From Spartobacteria bacterium (GTDB taxonomy: Bacteria > Verrucomicrobiota > Verrucomicrobiia > Chthoniobacterales > UBA10450), in the NCBI GenBank assembly GCA_003445855.1, contig DMCG01000252.1:2588-8479 (forward strand): a stretch of 5,892 bases of DNA. Direction: 5' to 3'. Made by a program: the position numbers and the translations under genes. This document shows positions 1 to 4,912 of this stretch, piece by piece. The notes beneath the pieces were generated by a model. The model saw only the letters and a list, made by a program, of their open reading frames with translations, was not told the origin of the DNA and did no database searches. Each line of letters starts with the position of its first letter. Positions within the stretch are counted from its first letter, which is position 1.

Positions 1-158
1 ACCGCTTCCGCCGCCGGGCGGATAAAAACGGGGTAATCGACCGGCTCCTCGTTGAACGCGCCGAAATCCTTCACCTCGTGCCCAAGCGAATTGAGAAGTT
101 CCTTCACCTTTTCTTTGTAGCGAAAACCGGCGTGATCCGTGCCGAGCGAAATTTTCAT
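1..158 (-). CDS. rpiB: Ribose-5-phosphate isomerase B, N-terminal part (cut by window edge)
   Basis: RpiB interconverts ribose 5-phosphate and ribulose 5-phosphate in the cytoplasmic non-oxidative pentose phosphate pathway. The window holds the first 52 residues, beginning MKISLGTDHAGFRYKEK. The Asp8-His9-Ala10-Gly11 segment right after the first beta strand matches the phosphosugar-binding start of the RpiB/LacAB fold. The pattern ELLNSLGHEVKDFG (residues 20-33) and the later VDYP (40-43) are also typical of the family, whose members are usually about 145-155 residues. The catalytic cysteine lies beyond the window edge and cannot be checked. The ATG at 158 gives the canonical N-terminus; only a weak purine run (gcaag) precedes it. 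The gene lies 83 bases downstream of the DnaJ-like gene on the same strand, so the two may be co-transcribed, although two palindromes sit in the gap. Family assignment is firm; completeness is unknown. Confidence 0.93.
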   Translation of the reverse strand, partial: MKISLGTDHAGFRYKEKVKELLNSLGHEVKDFGAFNEEPVDYPVFIRPAAEA

Positions 159-184
159 CTTGCGAACTTATTAGCTGACGCTCC

Positions 185-196
185 CGACAATTGTCG
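185..196. repeat. Perfect 12-base palindrome in the dnaJ-like/rpiB gap
   Basis: CGACAATTGTCG reads the same on both strands. It lies 26 bases upstream of the rpiB start. Together with a second palindrome at 227-238 it shares the pattern CGA.A..T.TCG. It could be an operator half of a pair, a processing site or chance. No regulator is identified in the window. Confidence 0.4.
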
Positions 197-222
197 AGAA
201 GAACATGTCGATCTTGGCTAAA

Positions 223-241
223 CTCGCGAAAGCTTTCGGAG
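223..241. repeat. Palindromic hairpin just after the DnaJ-like stop codon
   Basis: The core CGAAAGCTTTCG (227-238) is a perfect 12-base palindrome. It extends to CTC at 223-225 pairing with GAG at 239-241, with one bulged G at 226. It begins directly downstream of the DnaJ-like stop codon (244-242 on the minus strand). A hairpin here could mark the transcript end, but no T-run follows in the minus direction, so an intrinsic terminator is not supported. It may instead pair functionally with the palindrome at 185-196. Confidence 0.4.
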
Positions 242-1192
242 TTAGCTGCCGTGCAACTTCGCCAGTTGGCCCCAGATTTCGCGCTCGCGCTCGGTTAATT
301 TTTTCGGCACACTGACTTGCACGACCACGTAAAGATCGCCGCGTTTGCCCGAAATCCCCGGCAAACCTCGTTCGCGCAACCGAAAACGCTGACCGCTTTG
401 AGTGCCGGGCGGAATTTTCAGACGCACGCTTCCCTCCAGAGTGGGCGTCTTCAATTCCGTTCCAAGCACTGCCTGCCACGGCGCGATCTTCGCTTCGTGA
501 ATCAAATCGCTTCCTTCAACTGAAAAATCGGGATGTCGCGCCAGGCGAACACGCAAAAACAGATCGCCACTTTTTCCTCCGCGCGCTCCCGCTTCACCCT
601 GGCCGGCGAGACGGATGCGCTGACCATCATGAACGCCGCGCGGGATTTTCACCTGATAATTTTCGACTTTGTTCGAGCCGGCGCGGCGCAGCGAAACCGT
701 TCTTGTCGATCCATGCAACGCTTCCTCAAGCGTGACCATGATGTCCGCTTCGACGTCACTCCCGCGTTCCGCTGTCGCTTGACGTCCTCCGAAGCCGCCA
801 AAAGCTGATCGACCGCGACCTCCGCCAAAAAATGTCTCGAAGAAATCGCTAAACCCGGTTCCGCCAAACTCGAATTGCACCCCGTCGTCGCCGCCCGATT
901 GATAAAATCTGCCGCCGGGCTGTTGCCCTCCCCATCGCGGCGGCGGCTGAAATCCTCCTGGCTGGTTCCAATCGGCGCCCAGCTGATCGTACTTTTTTCG
1001 CTTCTCCGGATCGCTCAGGACTTCATACGCCTCGTTGATCTGCTTGAACTTTTCTTCGGCGGTCTTTTTGTCTTTCGCCACATCGGGATGATGTTTGCGC
1101 GCCAGCTTGCGAAAAGCGGTGCGAATCTCCTCGTCAGTCGCCGTTTTCGATACGCCGAGCGTTTCGTAGTAATCTCTGAACTGCACCGCCAT
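242..1192 (-). CDS. cbpA: DnaJ/CbpA-type co-chaperone without zinc finger (316 aa)
   Basis: This is a J-domain co-chaperone that would stimulate the ATPase of DnaK and deliver unfolded clients to it in the cytoplasm. The J domain spans about residues 6-73, with the invariant HPD at 35-37 and the helix IV segment SDPEKRKKYDQLG. A long Gly/Phe/Gln/Pro-rich linker follows (about 76-137) and contains FSDFFETFFGG (114-124), the D-x-F-type motif seen in DnaJ linkers. From about 144 there are two beta-rich C-terminal client-binding domains (start RGSDVEADI; VKIPRGVHDGQRIRL; later KIPPGTQSGQRFRL). There is no cysteine in the protein, so the CxxCxGxG zinc region of true DnaJ is absent; this and the length fit CbpA-like proteins. 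The ATG at 1192 (MAVQFRDYYETLGV) matches the family start and has GGAG just upstream. In-frame starts at 1216 and 1258 would add unconserved residues. No cbpM modulator gene is visible next to it. The cbpA symbol is by architecture, not proven orthology. Confidence 0.93.
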   Translation of the reverse strand: MAVQFRDYYETLGVSKTATDEEIRTAFRKLARKHHPDVAKDKKTAEEKFKQINEAYEVLSDPEKRKKYDQLGADWNQPGGFQPPPRWGGQQPGGRFYQSGGDDGVQFEFGGTGFSDFFETFFGGGRGRSAFGGFGGRQATAERGSDVEADIMVTLEEALHGSTRTVSLRRAGSNKVENYQVKIPRGVHDGQRIRLAGQGEAGARGGKSGDLFLRVRLARHPDFSVEGSDLIHEAKIAPWQAVLGTELKTPTLEGSVRLKIPPGTQSGQRFRLRERGLPGISGKRGDLYVVVQVSVPKKLTEREREIWGQLAKLHGS

Positions 1193-1261
1193 GGCTCCGA
1201 ATCTCTTCGCATGCATCGCGCAGCGCAACTCGCGCGCGCGGAAGCGCGGCCGAACCAAGTC

Positions 1262-1333
1262 GGTAGGGCGACGCTCCGCGGAGCCGTGAAATTTGAAATT
1301 CGGTTCCTCGGCTCGACAGAGTCTCGCCCTACC
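1262..1333. repeat. REP-like inverted-repeat element, two facing units, in the divergent intergenic region
   Basis: Two 25-base arms (1262-1286 and 1309-1333) are inverted copies matching at 20 of 25 positions, with ten perfect outer pairs starting GGTAGGGCGA. A 22-base AT-richer spacer separates them. Each arm also folds alone: the left arm holds the perfect palindrome GCTCCGCGGAGC (1273-1284), and the right arm holds GAC-AGA-GTC (1315-1323) flanked by GGC and GCC. The same GTAG-headed unit recurs at 4211-4310 and 4839-4901. It occupies most of the only promoter-bearing gap between the minus-strand cbpA-like gene and the plus-strand DUF2905 gene. It contains no open reading frame of its own. 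Confidence 0.8.
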
Positions 1334-1377
1334 ATTCGCGAGTTGCGGTCGCGCGGGTTGTCGAAGATCGTTTGCCG

Positions 1378-1590
1378 ATGCGCGACATGGGAAAATTTTT
1401 GGTGATAATCGGCGCGGTCACTGCGTTGGCTGGCATTATCCTGTGGAGCGGTTTTGCTCCGAAATGGCTGGGACGTTTGCCCGGCGACATCCGGATCGAG
1501 CGCGGCAACTCCGGCTTCTATTTTCCCATCGTCACCTGCATCGTCCTCAGCATTTTGCTGAGCTTGCTATTGTCGATCTTCCGGCGCTGA
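1378..1590 (+). CDS. DUF2905 family small membrane protein (70 aa)
   Basis: This is a small inner-membrane protein of unknown function. Two hydrophobic helices are visible, at about residues 7-25 and 49-68. Between them lies a polar loop with the family signature LGRLPGDIRIERGN (31-44) followed by FYFP (47-50). The protein ends FRR, a usual DUF2905 ending, and 70 residues is typical for the family. The ATG at 1378 gives MRDMGKFLVIIG, matching the usual short charged lead before the first helix. A TTG six bases upstream and an ATG nine bases downstream are alternatives. No clear ribosome binding site is seen. The stop is 12 bases before the start of the glycosylase-like gene, so the two are probably transcribed together. 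The charged Arg/Glu/Asp loop between helices could bind something at the membrane face, but no function is established. Confidence 0.9.
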   Translation: MRDMGKFLVIIGAVTALAGIILWSGFAPKWLGRLPGDIRIERGNSGFYFPIVTCIVLSILLSLLLSIFRR

Positions 1591-1602
1591 TCATTTTACG
1601 AA

Positions 1603-2271
1603 ATGGTCGCCCGCTCGCGCATTCAGGCTCGCCTCGACGATCATGTCGCCCAGCTCGTGCAATGTCGGCGTTGCCCACGCATGCAATCGACGCCGGTCTC
1701 GGGTGGCGCGGTGCTGAGCGATGTAATGTTGATCGGCCAGGCGCCCGGGCCGCGAGAACCGGTCTTGCAAAGACCGTTTGCGCACACCGCTGGCAAAACA
1801 CTTTTTCGATGGTTCGAAGAATTCTGCGGGCTGAGCGAATCAACCGTTAGATCGACAATCTATTTCGCAGCGGTCTGCCGATGTTTTCCGGGCAAGACTT
1901 CCGGCGGCGGCGATCGCGTTCCCGCGCCGGATGAGATTCGTAATTGTTCATCGTGGATGAATGACGAAATCAAAATCCTGCGACCTCAGCTCATCATTCC
2001 TGTGGGCAGATTGGCCATCGCCCAATTTATCGATTGCATGAAACTGGAGGAAGTAATTGGTCGCAAATTTCGCGTAGAAGGCGCGCAACACAGTTTCGAT
2101 TTTATTCCGCTGCCTCATCCCTCCGGCGCGTCGCCCTGGCATAAAGTTCTGCCCGGCAAAAAACTACTCGAGCGCGCCCTCAAGCTCGTCGCGCGCCATC
2201 CCGCAATTCGCGCGTTACAAGCAGAAAGACAGCTCGCACGAAGAACACAAACGTCACAACGCTCAAAATAG
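1603..2271 (+). CDS. Uracil-DNA glycosylase superfamily protein, family 4-like with Fe-S cysteines (222 aa)
   Basis: This is a probable DNA base-excision repair enzyme that removes uracil or related damaged bases. Four cysteines fit the iron-sulfur pattern of family 4 glycosylases: Cys21 and Cys24 (QCRRCPR), Cys94 (AVCRCFPG) and Cys115 (EIRNCSSW). The active-site loop is GQAPGPRE (45-52), where family 4 usually has GEAPG or GEGPG. RPFAHTAGKTL (57-67) matches the region that follows. The strand LRPQLIIPVG (126-135) and the DNA-contact loop HPSGAS (172-177) complete the fold; family 4 usually has HPA there. These changes mark a divergent subfamily, and true substrate specificity cannot be read from sequence. 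The ATG at 1603 keeps Cys21 and Cys24; the next in-frame ATG (1681) would lose both. The last ten codons fall in a CACAA/TTGTG repeat and are unlikely to matter for the fold. It follows the DUF2905 gene by 12 bases. Confidence 0.88.
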   Translation: MVARSRIQARLDDHVAQLVQCRRCPRMQSTPVSGGAVLSDVMLIGQAPGPREPVLQRPFAHTAGKTLFRWFEEFCGLSESTVRSTIYFAAVCRCFPGKTSGGGDRVPAPDEIRNCSSWMNDEIKILRPQLIIPVGRLAIAQFIDCMKLEEVIGRKFRVEGAQHSFDFIPLPHPSGASPWHKVLPGKKLLERALKLVARHPAIRALQAERQLARRTQTSQRSK

Positions 2272-2304
2272 TTGTGTCTCTTTGTGTCCTTTGTGGACGT
2301 TGTG
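2245..2304. repeat. CACAA/TTGTG inverted repeat with roughly 9-base periodicity at the 3' end of the glycosylase gene
   Basis: CACAA occurs at 2246 and 2255 (9 apart). Its complement TTGTG occurs at 2272, 2282, 2291 and 2300 (10, 9 and 9 apart). The inner parts pair: CACAAC (2255-2260) with GTTGTG (2271-2276), and ACACAAA (2245-2251) with TTTGTGT (2281-2287), around a ten-base loop that includes most of the stop codon. The left half is translated as the C-terminal tail of the glycosylase-like protein. A T-run occurs only further on (2319-2324), so this is not a standard intrinsic terminator. Confidence 0.6.
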
Positions 2305-2398
2305 CGAATTGCTTTGAATTTTTTCTTGGGTTCCTGGTTTCCAGATTCATCTTGTTTCCACGAGTTCGCGCTTACGAGCGACTTTATCTTTGACGAAA
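2272..2398. other. Intergenic gap upstream of pepF
   Basis: After the TTGTG repeats (to 2304) this gap holds a short T-run (2319-2324), a small CTGG-TTT-CCAG hairpin (2334-2344) and a TATCTT hexamer at 2385-2390, which is too close to the start codon and lacks a spaced -35 box. I cannot define a promoter or ribosome binding site here. Confidence 0.4.
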
Positions 2399-4210
2399 AT
2401 GAGCGCTGAACAAATCCCAACGCGTGTTGAAATCCCCGAAAAAGACAAATGGGATCTGCGACACCTCTTTGTCGATGTAAGCAAGTGGCAGGAAGATTTC
2501 GCGTGGATCCAGCAAAGCTATCCCCGGCTTCGTGAATGGAAGGGCAAAATCGGCGAATCGGCGAAAAGTCTGGCCGGTGGTCTTGAATTTGAGAAGGCGC
2601 TCGAGCTGAAAATCGAGCGTCTTTATCACTTCGCGTCGCTTCAATTAGCCGAAGACAGCGCGAATCCCGATTATCTGGCGCGCGTTGGACAGGTGCAGAA
2701 TTTACTGACGAGAATTGGCGAGACGGCCGCGTTCGTCGTTCCCGAAATTCAAGCGATCGATGACGAAAAGTTCGCCGAGTTCGTGGTCGATCCCGCGCTC
2801 AAGGAATGGCGAGTCAAGCTGCACAAGATCCGCCGCATGAAACCGCACGTGCTCTCCGAACCGGAGGAACGATTGCTCGCGCTCGGCAGCGCCGCACTCG
2901 ATGGCTACGACGACACCTTTTCGCGATTGACCGACGTGGACATGAAGTTCGGCATGTTGACCGACGGGACCGGCCGCGAAAAACCGCTGACGCAAAGTTC
3001 ATTCAGTTCGTTTCTCGTGAAACGGGACCACGAGCTGCGCAAACGCGCTTTCCATCAATTCTACGCCGAATTCCAGGACCATCAGTACACGCTCGCCACG
3101 TCCCTCGCGTATTCGGTGAAAGCGGATGTTTTTCGTGCGCGCGCTCGCAACTATTCGTCCGCGCTCGAAGCCGCGCTTTTTCCAGACGATATTCCCGCGG
3201 CCGTTTACGACAGTCTTATTAAATCCGTTCGGTCACATCTCGATCCACTTTTCCGCTACTTCGAGTTACGCCGGCGCGCGCTCGGACTAAATGAGCTGCA
3301 TCATTACGATACTTATGTTCCGCTTGTTCCGGAAATCGAAACGCACATCAGTTTTGACGAAGCGATCGAGATGGTGCTCGCCGGGCTCGCGCCGCTTGGA
3401 AAAGAATATGTCGATCTTCTAGCCGAAGGTTTGCGCGGCCGCTGGTGCGATCGTTACGAAACGAAGTCCAAACGCAGCGGCGCGTTCTCATCCGGAAGCT
3501 ACGGCGCGCCGCCTTACATCTTGATGAATTATAAGGAAGATGTCTTTGCCGATGTTTACACGCTCGCGCACGAAGCCGGCCACTCCATGCATACCTCGCT
3601 TTCGCAAAAATCGCAGCGCTTTCAAGACTACGATTATCCGATTTTTTTGGCCGAGGTTGCATCGACCTTCAACGAGGAACTGCTCACGCATCATCTGCTC
3701 AAACAAACGAGCGATCCGAAAATGCGCGCTTACATCATCAACCGGCAGATCGACGACATTCGCGGCACGCTTTTTCGACAGACCATGTTCGCCGAGTTCG
3801 AAAAAATTATTCACGCGCTCGAGGAAAACGGCGACGCACTCACGCTCGACGTTTTCAAGTCGGAATATCACAAGCTCCTCGCAACCTACTTTGCGGAAAA
3901 TTTCGTTCTGGATCCGCAGCTCGCTCTCGAATGCCTGCGCATCCCGCATTTTTACAGCGGGTTTTACGTTTATAAATACGCCACCGGAATTTCCGCGGCC
4001 GTTGCTTTGTCCGAGCGCGTGCTTGCCGGCGAATCGGGCAGTGTCGATGCCTATCTCAATTTTCTGCGTTCGGGCGGCTCAAAGTTTCCGCTGGAAACAT
4101 TGAGAGCGACAGGGGTGGACATGACCACGCCCGCGCCGGTCGAGAGCACGCTCCGGTTGTTTGAGCAACGTCTGGACGAATTGGAAGAACTTCTTCTCGC
4201 TGACAAATAA
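2399..4210 (+). CDS. pepF: Oligoendopeptidase F, M3 family zinc metallopeptidase (603 aa)
   Basis: This is a cytoplasmic zinc endopeptidase that cleaves short peptides released by larger proteases. The zinc site is HEAGH at residues 391-395 (LAHEAGHSMHTSL), and the expected third ligand is Glu419 in LAEVASTFNE, 24 residues later, as in the M3 family. Other family landmarks are GSYG (366-369) with PPYILMNYK just after it, and HFYSGFYVYKYATG (517-530), whose His and Tyr residues correspond to substrate- and transition-state-contacting residues in M3 enzymes. The N-terminal KDKWDLRHLF is a usual PepF opening, and the length of about 600 residues is normal. There is no signal peptide. The ATG at 2399 is preferred; an in-frame TTG at 2390 would add only three residues. 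No Shine-Dalgarno sequence is evident for either. A palindromic element begins at the base after the stop codon. The gene appears intact and is probably its own transcription unit. Confidence 0.96.
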   Translation: MSAEQIPTRVEIPEKDKWDLRHLFVDVSKWQEDFAWIQQSYPRLREWKGKIGESAKSLAGGLEFEKALELKIERLYHFASLQLAEDSANPDYLARVGQVQNLLTRIGETAAFVVPEIQAIDDEKFAEFVVDPALKEWRVKLHKIRRMKPHVLSEPEERLLALGSAALDGYDDTFSRLTDVDMKFGMLTDGTGREKPLTQSSFSSFLVKRDHELRKRAFHQFYAEFQDHQYTLATSLAYSVKADVFRARARNYSSALEAALFPDDIPAAVYDSLIKSVRSHLDPLFRYFELRRRALGLNELHHYDTYVPLVPEIETHISFDEAIEMVLAGLAPLGKEYVDLLAEGLRGRWCDRYETKSKRSGAFSSGSYGAPPYILMNYKEDVFADVYTLAHEAGHSMHTSLSQKSQRFQDYDYPIFLAEVASTFNEELLTHHLLKQTSDPKMRAYIINRQIDDIRGTLFRQTMFAEFEKIIHALEENGDALTLDVFKSEYHKLLATYFAENFVLDPQLALECLRIPHFYSGFYVYKYATGISAAVALSERVLAGESGSVDAYLNFLRSGGSKFPLETLRATGVDMTTPAPVESTLRLFEQRLDELEELLLADK

Positions 4211-4271
4211 TTGTAGGGCGGGCGCACCGCCTGCCGAGATGATGATGGCAACCGGAGCGGTTGCCCTACAA
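4211..4271. repeat. REP-like inverted-repeat element directly after the pepF stop
   Basis: The outer arms TTGTAGGGC (4211-4219) and GCCCTACAA (4263-4271) pair perfectly over 9 bases. Two hairpins fold inside: GGCGG/CCGCC (4217-4221 with 4227-4231, loop GCGCA), which partly competes with the outer stem, and GCAACCG/CGGTTGC (4248-4254 with 4258-4264, three-base loop). The element starts at the first base after the pepF TAA, so it would form the 3' end of a pepF transcript. It has no T-run and is not a standard terminator. Confidence 0.8.
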
Positions 4272-4310
4272 CGGCGGGCCGTTTCAACGCGCCACAGGCG
4301 CGTGGCTACA
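4270..4310. repeat. Further palindromic unit in tandem with the previous element
   Basis: AACGGC (4270-4275) and GCCGTT (4278-4283) form a tight palindrome. Next comes a hairpin of ACGCGCC (4287-4293) and GGCGCGT (4297-4303) with an ACA loop, closed by GGCTACA (4304-4310). Read on the minus strand the latter is TGTAG-CC-stem-TGT-stem, the same unit plan as the neighbouring elements and in the same orientation as the right arm at 4248-4270. Confidence 0.75.
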
Positions 4311-4368
4311 AGATCGACAAATCTCATTTCGCCAGCCCAGGCAGGGTTTTTGCTTAGTCAGATGAACC

Positions 4369-4836
4369 GTGAACTTTCAATGGCAATTGCGGGCCGCCTG
4401 CGGTTACGCCGAACTCGGCATGACCCGCCAATCGGTCGCGGAATTGAACGCCATCGAAGCCACCTTCCAGGAGCGGCCGGAAGTGCTTCAGCTCCGGCTC
4501 CATCATTTGCTGCGCGAAAAAAAATGGGGCCGCGCCTTGACCGTGAGCCGTAAGCTTTGCCGTGTCGCACCGGAATGCAGTGCGGGATTTTTGCACGCTG
4601 GTTTTTGTCTGCACGAACTGGGAAAGACTGCTGAAGCCAAACGGCTCCTCCTCAAAGGTCCGGTCGCGCTGCTGAAAGAGCCGATTTATTACTACAACAT
4701 GGGATGTTACGACGCGCTCCTCGGCAATGTGCGGGCCGCGCAAATGCATTTGCAAACCAGCTTCGAAATGGACGCGTCATTCCGCGAGATCGCGAAAAAG
4801 GACCCCGATCTAAAAGCGGTCCGGGCGTTGTTGTGA
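4369..4836 (+). CDS. Small TPR-repeat protein (155 aa, GTG start)
   Basis: The protein is made almost entirely of tetratricopeptide-like helical pairs: about residues 7-38, 39-71, 72-104 and 105-138. Typical small-large-aromatic positions are visible, for example LRAACGYAELGM (7-18), AGFCLHELGKTAEAKRLL (77-94) and YNMGCYDALLGNVRAAQMHL (109-128). It has no signal peptide, membrane segment or enzyme motif, so it is most likely a cytoplasmic protein-binding scaffold; the partner is unknown. The GTG at 4369 is the most upstream possible start, because an in-frame TGA lies at 4363. Starting at the ATG of Met18 (4420) would remove half of the first repeat. No ribosome binding site is clear, so start confidence is moderate. 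It is flanked on both sides by palindromic elements and separated from pepF by 158 bases, so it may be its own unit or read with pepF. Confidence 0.85.
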   Translation: MNFQWQLRAACGYAELGMTRQSVAELNAIEATFQERPEVLQLRLHHLLREKKWGRALTVSRKLCRVAPECSAGFLHAGFCLHELGKTAEAKRLLLKGPVALLKEPIYYYNMGCYDALLGNVRAAQMHLQTSFEMDASFREIAKKDPDLKAVRALL

Positions 4837-4838
4837 TG

Positions 4839-4901
4839 TTGTAGTGGCCGCTGTCCTCAGCGGCAGATTTTGCTTTGCGGCTGAGACAGCCGCCTCTACA
4901 G
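4839..4901. repeat. REP-like inverted-repeat element between the TPR and serine hydrolase genes
   Basis: Two strong hairpins face each other. The left one is GCCGCTG/CAGCGGC (4847-4853 with 4858-4864, loop TCCT); the right one is GCGGCTG/CAGCCGC (4877-4883 with 4887-4893, loop AGA). Both stems are seven perfect pairs. The outer TGTAG (4840-4844) and CTACA (4896-4900) pair with each other. It starts 2 bases after the TPR stop codon and ends 12 bases before the next start, so it fills almost the whole 76-base gap. Confidence 0.85.
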
Positions 4902-4912
4902 CTTCCAGATTA

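Noticed and set aside
1193..1258. N-terminal extension of the DnaJ-like protein from a TTG at 1258
   Set aside because: The extra 22 residues are Arg-rich and not part of the J domain; the ATG at 1192 gives the family's normal start.
875..1405. Plus-strand open frame of 176 codons across the J domain and the divergent gap
   Set aside because: It is opposite the conserved HPD-containing J domain and runs through a palindromic repeat; no protein family is visible.
2352..2390. Possible sigma-70 promoter (TTGTTT and TATCTT) upstream of pepF
   Set aside because: The spacing is 27 bases and the -10-like hexamer is within 9 bases of the start codon.
3488..3949. Long open frame on the minus strand inside pepF (153 codons)
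   Set aside because: It is antisense to the zinc-site region of a well-conserved peptidase, and its translation shows no recognisable domain. It arises from codon bias of the real gene.
4331..4356. Possible intrinsic terminator (CCC-AGGCA-GGG followed by TTTTT)
   Set aside because: The stem has only three pairs and lies about 130 bases beyond the pepF stop, so it is too weak to call.
4211..4901. CRISPR array interpretation of the repeated palindromes
   Set aside because: The units are in both orientations, vary in stem sequence, lack uniform spacers and are interrupted by a gene.
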